Positions 1-5,559 of a stretch of 5,559 bases of DNA are shown piece by piece. The notes under the pieces were generated by a model that saw only the letters and a list, made by a program, of their open reading frames with translations, was not told the origin of the DNA and ran no database searches. The first letter of the stretch is position 1; each line of letters opens with the position of its first letter. The translations under genes were made by a program, and so were the position numbers. The stretch is taken from positions 1-5,559 of the forward strand of contig JAISWV010000061.1 of NCBI GenBank assembly GCA_031270755.1, read 5' to 3'. This stretch comes from Synergistaceae bacterium. Its GTDB lineage: Bacteria > Synergistota > Synergistia > Synergistales > Aminobacteriaceae.

Positions 1-289
1 AAAAATCGCGTCCTTTTTTGCTGAATACGTGGACGGCAATGTCTCCGGCGTCGAGCAGGCGCCAGTTCGAGCTGTTCTCCCCCTCGATTCTCACCGTGTG
101 GCCGTTTCGCTCCAAAGCCTCCTGGGTCGCTTCCACGAGGGTTTTCATGTGAACCTCGGAGTTGCCCGTCACCAAAATGAAGACATCCGAGAGGCTTCCT
201 ATCTCTCCCAAGTCGAGCCCGACGATCTCCTGCCCTTTCTTGTCGGCCAGAGCATCGCAGACATAGCCGTATTCCGCAAGCGTACTCAT
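1..289 (-). CDS. rsfS: Ribosome silencing factor RsfS (Iojap/DUF143 family), partial at the left edge
   Basis: RsfS binds L14 on the 50S subunit and blocks joining to 30S, lowering translation during starvation. I translated the minus strand from ATG at 289-287; 96 codons are visible before the window ends, so the C-terminus is missing (family members are roughly 105-130 residues). Family signatures are clear: SDVFILVTGNSEVH at residues 34-47 (the usual D-x-F-V/I-I-x-x-G-x-S segment), and NWRLLDAGDIAVHVFS at 75-90 followed by the start of the conserved R-D-F. No earlier in-frame start exists: the frame meets a TGA about 39 bases upstream. A purine-rich GGAAAGGAAG lies about 11 bases before ATG, a slightly distant ribosome site. 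It follows the LCP gene after a 61-base gap with no terminator, so it is probably co-transcribed with obgE-nadD-LCP. Linkage of rsfS to nadD is widespread in bacteria. Confidence 0.93.
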   Translation of the reverse strand, partial: MSTLAEYGYVCDALADKKGQEIVGLDLGEIGSLSDVFILVTGNSEVHMKTLVEATQEALERNGHTVRIEGENSSNWRLLDAGDIAVHVFSKKGRDF

Positions 290-339
290 GTAAAGTCTAT
301 CTTCCTTTCCAAAGCTTTCCCAATCTCAAACTTCTCCAT
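286..339 (-). other. Possible 17-codon leader ORF overlapping the rsfS start
   Basis: In the gap between the LCP stop and rsfS, an ATG at 339-337 opens MEKFEIGKALERKIDFT and ends with a TGA that shares the bases ATGA with the rsfS start codon. Such an overlap is a usual arrangement for translational coupling. The ribosome site in front of it is weak (GAGAAAG). It may be chance, since short ORFs are common and nothing else supports it as a real peptide. Confidence 0.15.
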
Positions 340-343
340 TTCA

Positions 344-359
344 AGCTTTCTCAAAAGCT
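344..359. repeat. Short inverted repeat across the LCP stop codon
   Basis: AGCTTT and AAAGCT form a perfect 6-base stem around a 4-base loop that contains the LCP stop codon TGA (353-351 on the minus strand). A further AAAGCTTT palindrome lies at 311-318. There is no U-run after it, so it is not a terminator; it may be a weak mRNA hairpin between the LCP and rsfS reading frames, or chance. Confidence 0.3.
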
Positions 360-1664
360 GGCGTCTTCCAAACGCTTGAATATGAGCTCTTTGTCGTGTC
401 CCAAGATGACGGAGACCATGGAAACCGTGCGGTTCCTTTGCACCAGCGCCTTGTTGGTAATGCCGCAGAGCTGCGCCAAAGCCTCCGCGGAAAGCCGGGT
501 CTCTTCCGAGGCGTTTTCCGGATAGACCACGTTGGACGTGTGGTAGTCGAAATGTCTCGCGTTACCCGTGTACACCACGTCCACTCCGAGTCTTTGAAAA
601 ATCTGCGAGGCGCGCTTGCCGAGGCCGCTGGCCCCGTCGCCGTTCAGAATGCCGATTTTCCCGATCTGCCCGATGAGCTCCAGAAGCGTGTCCTGGTCCA
701 AATCGGAGGGAGGGGTATCCGCCATCGCCGCGTCGTCCGAAGGGGCTTCGCTTTCGCCGGCAAGCCACTGGGATGTTTTGACGATATCGATGATCCAGTA
801 GCTCACATCCCCGATATAAACCGCCTTTCCAAAGGCCATAGCCAATTTGATGCGGTCGTGGGGCAGCGAGTTGGCAAAAAACATCAAGTTCACCGCGTCT
901 TTGGGGGAAATGTCGGTGTTGAGCCCGGAGACGATTTCTCCCACCAGGCTTGGGAGCTTGGGGATGATCGACACGGATTTGAACTTTTCCATGAGGATCG
1001 AGACGACTTTCTGCTGGCGCTGAACGCGCCCAATGTCGCCCAGGGGGTCGTGGCGGAAACGCACGTACTCCAGAAGCGTTTTTCCGGTCATATGCTGCTG
1101 TCCCTTGGGGATGTTGATGAAGAGCTTGGCCGAATAGTCCGTGTAGACCAGCTTCTTTTCGACGTCGATGTCGATCCCCCCCAGGAGGTCGACGATCCGG
1201 GGAAAGCTGTCGTAGTTGACCACCACAAAATAATGGATACCCACGTTGAAGAGGTTCATGACAGTCGCTTTCAAAAGTTCCAGTCCCCCGTAGGCGTAGG
1301 CGTGGTTGATTTTGTCCCAGCCCCGTCCCGGAATCCTGACCCGGGAGTCCCGCGGAATCGACAGCATACGGATGGACCGGGTGTCCTGATCGACGACGGC
1401 AAGCGCGATGGCGTCCGAACGACGAACGGCGTCGACCTCGTCCAAACCCACGATCAAAATGTTCACCGTTCCCCAAATAGGGTCGATATCGATGGGACTG
1501 GGGTTTTTCGGCTCGGGAAGCTCCGCGTCGAATGAAATGCCGGACCTGGAGTCAGGAACAGGAACTGGGTGTATCGGAAAAGCTTCCATGATGCTCCATA
1601 CGGCGCCTCCCACGGTGGCCGTCAAAATCAAAAACGCGATGAGGAATATCTTGAGAAATTTCAA
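351..1664 (-). CDS. LCP (LytR-CpsA-Psr) family protein with C-terminal LytR_C domain; probable cell-wall glycopolymer ligase
   Basis: LCP proteins sit in the cytoplasmic membrane with the enzyme domain outside and transfer undecaprenyl-linked glycopolymers onto peptidoglycan or other acceptors. The 437-residue product has one N-terminal membrane segment (about residues 4-25), a proline-rich linker (30-62), the LCP domain (about 67-225) and a LytR_C domain (about 335-425). Key LCP residues are visible: R82-S-D84, SIPRD at 102-106, KINHAYAYGG at 118-127 and the RFRHDPLGDIGRVQRQQ region at 202-218, which holds the arginines that bind the pyrophosphate lipid. The reading frame is open much further upstream, but I chose TTG at 1664-1662: it follows GGAGGT by eight bases, directly precedes the hydrophobic segment, and overlaps the nadD stop as TTGA, implying translational coupling. 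The name 'transcriptional attenuator' seen for this family is historical. The acceptor and polymer cannot be told from sequence. Confidence 0.92.
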   Translation of the reverse strand: MKFLKIFLIAFLILTATVGGAVWSIMEAFPIHPVPVPDSRSGISFDAELPEPKNPSPIDIDPIWGTVNILIVGLDEVDAVRRSDAIALAVVDQDTRSIRMLSIPRDSRVRIPGRGWDKINHAYAYGGLELLKATVMNLFNVGIHYFVVVNYDSFPRIVDLLGGIDIDVEKKLVYTDYSAKLFINIPKGQQHMTGKTLLEYVRFRHDPLGDIGRVQRQQKVVSILMEKFKSVSIIPKLPSLVGEIVSGLNTDISPKDAVNLMFFANSLPHDRIKLAMAFGKAVYIGDVSYWIIDIVKTSQWLAGESEAPSDDAAMADTPPSDLDQDTLLELIGQIGKIGILNGDGASGLGKRASQIFQRLGVDVVYTGNARHFDYHTSNVVYPENASEETRLSAEALAQLCGITNKALVQRNRTVSMVSVILGHDKELIFKRLEDASF

Positions 1665-2326
1665 ATCCGCGGCACCTCCGAATTCCTGTAAAGCCCGCAA
1701 CTTTCGATGTAACTTTCGACCAGGTGGGGAACGAGAAAGCGAATACTCCTGCCCTCCCGCGCCCGGGACCGAATCTCGGTGCTGGATATGGCAAACTGCG
1801 GGATCTCCACCAACTTCAAAACCCGTCGGATATCCAGGGGCAATGCGTCCACTCCGGTGACGGAGTAGCCCGGCCTCGTGGCCGTCACGAGAGTGCATAA
1901 AGACGGTAACTGCATGTAATTTTTCCACGTATCGATACCCAAAAGCGCATCCAGGCCCGTGATGAAAAAAAGCTCGGGTCGAGGCGCGCCTTTTTGCAGA
2001 AATTCTTTGAGGGTATCCACCGTATGAGACGGGCGGTCCCGGTCGATCTCCGTACGGGATACGGAAAATTCCCGCACTCCGGCCGTGGCCAAAAGAGTCA
2101 TGGCATAACGGTCTTCCGAAGGCGTAACGATCCGGTTCTTTTTGTGCGGAGGCATCCCTGTGGGGACGAAGACAACCCGGTCGAGGGTCAGCTCTCGCCG
2201 GCACTCTTCCGCCGCCAACAGATGACCGTAATGAATGGGGTCGAACGTTCCTCCCATGATTCCAATCTTCTCGGCTACTTCAGCTGCCTCGGTTACTTTG
2301 CCTGCTTCAGCCACAGACCTCCACAC
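1661..2326 (-). CDS. nadD: Nicotinate-nucleotide adenylyltransferase
   Basis: NadD joins nicotinate mononucleotide and ATP to give deamido-NAD in the cytoplasm, the step before NAD synthetase. The 221-residue product has the nucleotidyltransferase signature GGTFDPIHYGH at 25-35 (the H-x-G-H type ATP site), VFVPTGMPPHK in the first third, and ISSTEIR at 180-186 near the C-terminus, the second adenylyl-binding motif. It ends with the usual SYIESCGLYR helix. The start is uncertain: GTG at 2326 or GTG at 2314. Neither has an ideal ribosome site (GGAAGAAGG close to the first; GGAGGT only two bases from the second). Either gives 20 or so residues before the first strand where most NadD proteins have only a few. 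It begins 23 bases after obgE and its TGA overlaps the LCP start, so it sits in the obgE-nadD-LCP-rsfS transcript. The yqeK gene that often follows nadD in Firmicutes is absent. Confidence 0.95.
   Translation of the reverse strand: MWRSVAEAGKVTEAAEVAEKIGIMGGTFDPIHYGHLLAAEECRRELTLDRVVFVPTGMPPHKKNRIVTPSEDRYAMTLLATAGVREFSVSRTEIDRDRPSHTVDTLKEFLQKGAPRPELFFITGLDALLGIDTWKNYMQLPSLCTLVTATRPGYSVTGVDALPLDIRRVLKLVEIPQFAISSTEIRSRAREGRSIRFLVPHLVESYIESCGLYRNSEVPRI
2270..2311 (-). repeat. Micro-repeat in the 5' end of nadD
   Basis: Two imperfect copies of a GCTGAAG...AAGTA-x-CCGAG pattern lie in the first codons of nadD and encode the Ala/Glu-rich stretch AEAGKVTEAAEVAEK just before the conserved fold. GCTGAAG occurs twice and AAGTANCCGAG twice in 42 bases. 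This looks like a local duplication that lengthened the N-terminus, but repeated Ala and Glu codons could also arise by chance. Confidence 0.4.
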
Positions 2327-2349
2327 CCCCCTTCTTCCGGCCGCCGCCG

Positions 2350-3702
<1,353 letters not shown>

Positions 3703-3721
3703 CTAATAAAAAATGGAAAAT

Positions 3722-3755
3722 GAAAAAAAGAAGGCTCCACCTGCAGGAGCCCCCT
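3722..3755 (-). terminator. Rho-independent terminator after rpmA
   Basis: On the minus strand GGCTCC (3751-3746) and GGAGCC (3738-3733) form a 6-base GC-rich stem with a 7-base loop, followed at once by TTCTTTTTTT. It lies about 95 bases after the rpmA stop and 60-70 bases before obgE, so it ends the rplU-prp-rpmA transcript at least in part. More T-runs follow towards obgE. Confidence 0.85.
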
Positions 3756-3785
3756 ACCGCAACTTCGGCTTGCAACGGTCATTGT

Positions 3786-3812
3786 CAGGTTCGTTGTCGA
3801 TAAAAGAACCTG
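3786..3812. repeat. Inverted repeat in the rpmA-obgE gap
   Basis: CAGGTTC (3786-3792) and GAACCTG (3806-3812) form a perfect 7-base stem with a 13-base loop. On the minus strand the loop carries a TTTT run inside it rather than after it, so it is not a second terminator. It would form a hairpin in the 3' untranslated part of the rplU-prp-rpmA mRNA and might stabilise it or mark a processing site. The rest of the 187-base gap (3661-3847) shows only the terminator; I could not find a convincing consensus promoter for obgE. Confidence 0.5.
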
Positions 3813-3847
3813 CGGTTGGCTCCGTTTGCCGTATGTCCGAAGCGAAG

Positions 3848-4135
3848 CTATACCGCCGGCTCCACGGAGACGAACTTACGATCGCCCCGGGTCGCGAAAG
3901 AAACCTTACCGGGGATCAGGGCAAACAACGTAAAATCACGGCCCAACCCCACGTTCTTCCCCGGATGAATGCGCGTCCCGCACTGCCGAACCAAAATACT
4001 GCCCGACTTGACCTCCGTCCCCGCGTAGGCCTTGACTCCCCGGTATTTGGGATTGCTGTCGCGGCCGTTGGTAGAGCTGCCTTGCCCTTTTTTGTGGGCG
4101 AAAAACTGTATATCGAACTCGAAATCTCCAATCAC
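3848..4135 (-). CDS. rpmA: 50S ribosomal protein L27, precursor with cleavable N-terminus
   Basis: L27 is a large-subunit protein whose N-terminal tail reaches the peptidyl-transferase centre. The 95-residue product shows the whole family pattern: [14 protein letters not shown] (14-27), [20 protein letters not shown] (44-63) and DRKFVSVEP near the end. The first 12 residues, ending D-I-Q-F-F before A13-H-K-K-G, match the propeptide of Firmicutes-type L27, which Prp removes after the two phenylalanines so that the mature tail can work. The start is GTG at 4135-4133, with GGAGGT nine bases upstream (4150-4145). It overlaps the prp stop as GTGA, so protease and substrate are translated in coupled fashion. 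An ATG seven bases earlier (4142) is in another frame and is ignored. Confidence 0.96.
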   Translation of the reverse strand: MIGDFEFDIQFFAHKKGQGSSTNGRDSNPKYRGVKAYAGTEVKSGSILVRQCGTRIHPGKNVGLGRDFTLFALIPGKVSFATRGDRKFVSVEPAV

Positions 4136-4461
4136 GATTCATACACCTCCGAGATGCTCACAAATTCGGCGTATCTCAACGCCACTTCCCTCAGGGAAAA
4201 GACGATACTCCGCGTCAACAAATCGAGCTCCGGCGCTTTTGCCTCCGGCCACCTGACACGAATGAGAGCCGCGGACTTGTTCATTTCGCACTCCGCCTCC
4301 CCCACTCCCGCCACGTCCCGCACCCCTATGAGAAGGGTCTGGGTCAGCGTGGAAACCGCGGCACAGACGATATCTTCTCCTGCGGCTCCCTGCCCGGAAT
4401 GTCCTTGAGACTCCAGGCCCACAAGCCCGCCTTTCCCCCAGAACAACGTCACCCGCGTCAC
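4132..4461 (-). CDS. prp: Ribosomal-processing cysteine protease Prp (YsxB family)
   Basis: Prp cuts the N-terminal extension off L27 and is essential where L27 has that extension. The 109-residue product is of normal family size and carries the catalytic pair in the expected places: His21 in QGHSGQG and Cys33 in [10 protein letters not shown]. The gene lies between rplU and rpmA, the standard site of this family, 9 bases after the rplU stop and overlapping rpmA by four bases. The start is GTG at 4461; a second in-frame GTG is at 4452. Neither has a good ribosome site, so translation probably depends on ribosomes finishing rplU. The matching substrate motif FDIQFF-A in the adjacent L27 supports the call. 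Confidence 0.92.
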   Translation of the reverse strand: MTRVTLFWGKGGLVGLESQGHSGQGAAGEDIVCAAVSTLTQTLLIGVRDVAGVGEAECEMNKSAALIRVRWPEAKAPELDLLTRSIVFSLREVALRYAEFVSISEVYES

Positions 4462-4470
4462 GCGAAATCG

Positions 4471-4785
4471 CTAAACGACAACTTCTTTGATGCGGATCTT
4501 CGTATAATACTGGCGGTGTCCGCGCATACGCCGCTCGTTTTTCTTGCTTTTATATTTGAACACCAATACCTTGTCGGCGCGAGCCTGCTCGAGAATTTCC
4601 GCCTTGACCGAGGCTCCCTCCACCAGCGGCGTGCCAAATTTCGTGGACTCCTCTCCGCCAACCATGTGAACCTTGTCCAAAACGACTTCCTGGCCCACCT
4701 CGCCGTTCAAACGCTCCACGCGAAGCGCGTCTCCCGCCTGAACGCGATACTGTTTACCGCCTGTCTCCACTACTGCATACATCAT
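4471..4785 (-). CDS. rplU: 50S ribosomal protein L21
   Basis: L21 binds 23S rRNA and L20 in the large subunit. The product is 104 residues, or 102 from the second ATG, the normal length. It opens with MYAVVETGGKQYRV and ends with the basic KVLVFKYKSKKNERRMRGHR segment and TKIRIKEV, all hallmarks of L21. Two ATG codons are adjacent (4785 and 4782); GGGAGG at 4798-4793 lies 7 bases from the first and 10 from the second, and the second gives the family's usual N-terminus. It is the first gene of the rplU-prp-rpmA transcript, with its own strong promoter and a roughly 100-base leader. Confidence 0.97.
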   Translation of the reverse strand: MMYAVVETGGKQYRVQAGDALRVERLNGEVGQEVVLDKVHMVGGEESTKFGTPLVEGASVKAEILEQARADKVLVFKYKSKKNERRMRGHRQYYTKIRIKEVVV

Positions 4786-4889
4786 TCGCTTTCCTCCCTA
4801 CGCTGGGTCGAGGCCCCTCTTTAAAAAATCACTGTCGAGGATTGCGCCCCACCCATGCGACTCATAACCGCACAAGCACAACTTGCGGC
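4786..4889 (-). promoter_or_regulatory. rplU 5' leader, candidate structured/autoregulatory mRNA leader
   Basis: The predicted transcript start near 4889 leaves about 100 untranslated bases before rplU. A stem-loop lies at its very 5' end: GCCGCA (4889-4884) pairs with TGCGGT (4872-4867). Further on, CCTCGAC occurs twice (4840-4834 and 4813-4807). A GAGG at 4819-4816 can pair with either CCTC, and the second CCTC can instead pair with the GAGG of the rplU ribosome site (4796-4793). These pairings exclude each other, as expected for a control switch. Ribosomal-protein leaders that bind their own product are known, including one for L21 in Bacillus relatives, but I cannot show that this is the same structure. 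Confidence 0.4.
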
Positions 4890-4895
4890 TCAGTA

Positions 4896-4924
4896 ATTCT
4901 AAGCATAGAAGCCGCTTTCGTCAA
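4896..4924 (-). promoter_or_regulatory. Sigma70-type promoter of rplU
   Basis: TTGACG (4924-4919) and TAGAAT (4901-4896) are separated by exactly 17 bases, each matching the housekeeping consensus at five of six positions. Transcription should start near 4889 and run into rplU-prp-rpmA. The -35 box lies inside a perfect inverted repeat. Confidence 0.85.
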
Positions 4925-4928
4925 GCGG
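4912..4928. repeat. Perfect dyad over the rplU -35 box
   Basis: CCGCTT (4912-4917) and AAGCGG (4923-4928) are perfect inverted repeats with a 5-base centre. They cover the -35 element of the rplU promoter, the position of a repressor operator. No regulator gene is nearby to name, and a dyad of this size can occur by chance. Confidence 0.4.
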
Positions 4929-4949
4929 TAAGGACCGATTTCGGTTCTT

Positions 4950-5018
4950 GAAGGGCCGAAACCGAAGGGCCGAAAGCCCGACCCTCGACCAAAGCCCGAT
5001 CAAAAACCCTAAAAGCCC
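4950..5018. repeat. Block of short direct repeats in the divergent intergenic region
   Basis: GAAGGGCCGAAA occurs twice with a 14-base period (4950-4961 and 4964-4975). It is followed by AAAGCCCGA twice (4973-4981 and 4991-4999) and a third AAAGCCC at 5012-5018. GGGC-CGAAA-GCCC at 4967-4979 can also fold into a small hairpin, and TTCGGTT (4941-4947, offset by one) can pair with AACCGAA further on. The block lies between the two divergent promoters and holds no ORF. Its role is unknown; it could be a cluster of protein-binding sites or a decayed repeat. Confidence 0.55.
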
Positions 5019-5043
5019 TTAACCTCCGAAATAAGAAACGATA

Positions 5044-5073
5044 TTGACAAAGAATAGATAGCTATGTTAATAT
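5044..5073 (+). promoter_or_regulatory. Sigma70-type promoter of deoC
   Basis: A perfect TTGACA at 5044-5049 is followed after 18 bases by TAATAT at 5068-5073, with TG at 5065-5066 as in extended -10 promoters. The segment is AT-rich, unlike the flanking sequence. Transcription would start near 5080 and read into deoC. TATAAA at 5071-5076 is a closer hexamer but its spacing (21) is poor. Confidence 0.7.
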
Positions 5074-5083
5074 AAAATTACTG

Positions 5084-5099
5084 AAACATAATAATGTTT
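5084..5099. repeat. Inverted repeat just after the deoC transcript start
   Basis: AAACAT (5084-5089) and ATGTTT (5094-5099) form a perfect dyad with AATA in the centre. It lies a few bases downstream of the predicted transcript start and ends 7 bases before the ribosome site, a usual place for an operator. deoC genes are often under a repressor such as DeoR, but I do not claim that regulator here. Confidence 0.4.
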
Positions 5100-5106
5100 T
5101 ATAGAA

Positions 5107-5113
5107 GGGAGGT
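5107..5113 (+). promoter_or_regulatory. Ribosome binding site deciding the deoC start
   Basis: GGGAGGT lies 10 bases before ATG 5124. An upstream in-frame ATG at 5094 precedes this site, lies inside the inverted repeat and has no ribosome site of its own, so 5124 is the better start. Confidence 0.8.
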
Positions 5114-5123
5114 AGTCGCTCCT

Positions 5124-5534
5124 ATGCGTTTGTCTTATCGAGAAATTCCTCCGCTGATAGATGTCAGTTGCGTTCGTACGAATGTTAAATATGAAGAAGT
5201 GAGCCGTATGGCTGAGGCCGCAAAAAAATATGGTTTTATATGTGCGTTTGCCATGCCCTGTTTTACGGAGCGGCTCGCAGGGCTACTGAAAGGTTCTGCC
5301 ATTCGTTTGGGCGGGGTGGTAGGCTTCCCTTCCGGAGCTGATACGACAGAACAGAAAATAGCCTGTACGAATTACATGAAGGCTCTGGGCTGTAATGAGA
5401 TCGACATGGTGATCAATGTAGGCGCACTGCAGTCAGGAGACGACCGCTTTGTTAGGAATGAAATCAGGGGCGTAGTGGAAGCCGCGGTGCCGGTGAAGTC
5501 AATCCTTGAACGTAAATCCCCGCAAAAATTATAG
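5124..5534 (+). pseudogene. deoC: Deoxyribose-phosphate aldolase, 3'-truncated
   Basis: DeoC splits 2-deoxyribose-5-phosphate into glyceraldehyde-3-phosphate and acetaldehyde in deoxynucleoside breakdown. The 136 residues from ATG 5124 match the first half of the family: LIDVSCVRTNV (11-21), VVGFPSGADTTEQK (65-78) and EIDMVINVGAL (92-102) with the proton-relay aspartate D94. The expected V-K-V-I-L-E strand appears as VPVKSILE (122-129). After Glu129 (base 5510) the family pattern ends, and the frame adds RKSPQKL and a TAG. Complete enzymes have about 215-255 residues; the half with the Schiff-base lysine (K-T-S-T-G motif) is missing. Neither other frame after 5510 resumes the aldolase, so this is a break in the sequence, not a simple frameshift; an insertion or rearrangement is likely. 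An intact promoter and ribosome site remain. The product would be inactive. It reads away from rplU and is more AT-rich than the minus-strand genes. Confidence 0.8.
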
Positions 5535-5559
5535 GTGTATCATCTAATGTCCTTTAAGC
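5511..5559. other. Unidentified sequence replacing the 3' half of deoC
   Basis: These last 49 bases do not continue the aldolase in any forward frame and have several stops. They may be the end of an inserted element or a rearrangement junction, but too little is visible to see a terminal repeat, target duplication or transposase, so the type is left open. Confidence 0.35.

Noticed and set aside
396..1535. 379-codon open frame on the plus strand
   Set aside because: It lies fully antisense to the LCP gene, has no recognisable domain, and reads as mirrored codons of that gene; the minus strand shows clear LCP motifs.
1665..2204. Long N-terminal extension of the LCP frame giving a 617-residue protein
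   Set aside because: The extension overlaps nadD out of frame and is shadow sequence; the TTG at 1664 has a ribosome site and precedes the membrane segment.
3755..3847. tRNA or other known RNA gene in the rpmA-obgE gap
   Set aside because: There is a 7-base inverted repeat but no cloverleaf, T-loop pattern or CCA end.
3936..4142. ATG 4142 as the start of a gene in place of rpmA
   Set aside because: It is in a different frame from L27 and encodes no known pattern; GGAGGT is too close to it and correctly spaced for GTG 4135.
3713..4408. 231-codon open frame on the plus strand
   Set aside because: It runs across the terminator and antisense to rpmA and prp, both certain genes.
4821..4830. T-run in the rplU leader as a transcription attenuator
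   Set aside because: No stable GC-rich stem lies directly before it on the minus strand, so I do not call a terminator.
5094..5123. ATG 5094 as the deoC start
   Set aside because: It lies upstream of the clear ribosome site and within the inverted repeat; the added residues are not part of the aldolase family N-terminus.

Overview
The window is a conserved bacterial ribosome/cell-envelope neighbourhood, read almost entirely on the minus strand, with one divergently transcribed and broken gene at the right edge. In transcription order (right to left) it holds rplU (L21), prp (the protease that matures L27), rpmA (L27), obgE (ribosome-assembly GTPase), nadD (NAD synthesis), a LytR-CpsA-Psr (LCP) cell-wall ligase gene, and the first 96 codons of rsfS (ribosome silencing factor), which runs off the left edge.

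Organism: an L27 with a cleavable N-terminal extension next to prp, an Obg with a C-terminal OCT domain, and an LCP gene between nadD and rsfS point to Clostridia, Synergistota or a related lineage rather than a proteobacterium. Base composition is fairly GC-rich in the minus-strand genes and visibly more AT-rich in and before the plus-strand deoC. Synergistota is my weak preference from gene order; I cannot place it more exactly. Most of these genes start with GTG or TTG instead of ATG.

Layout. 1-350: partial rsfS and a 61-base gap that holds a possible 17-codon ORF overlapping the rsfS start. 351-3660: LCP, nadD and obgE, tightly packed; nadD and LCP share a TTGA overlap. 3661-3847: gap with a clear rho-independent terminator for the upstream ribosomal-protein transcript and a second inverted repeat. 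3848-4785: rpmA, prp and rplU, with prp/rpmA overlapping by four bases (GTGA) and only 9 bases between rplU and prp. 4786-5123: a 338-base divergent intergenic region with a strong sigma70-type promoter for rplU (TTGACG, 17 bases, TAGAAT), a roughly 100-base L21 mRNA leader with possible alternative pairings, a block of short GC-rich direct repeats, and an extended -10 promoter for deoC. 5124-5534: 5' part of a deoxyribose-phosphate aldolase gene that loses similarity after about position 5510 and stops early.

How the genes fit together: L21, L27, Prp, Obg and RsfS all act on the large (50S) ribosomal subunit: building blocks, protein maturation, assembly checkpoint and starvation-time silencing. 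NadD and the LCP protein are passengers tied into the same growth-linked transcript. I see no CRISPR array, tRNA or rRNA, and no dedicated defence system. The points most worth a second look are the truncated deoC, the rplU leader and promoter dyad, and the odd start-codon use.
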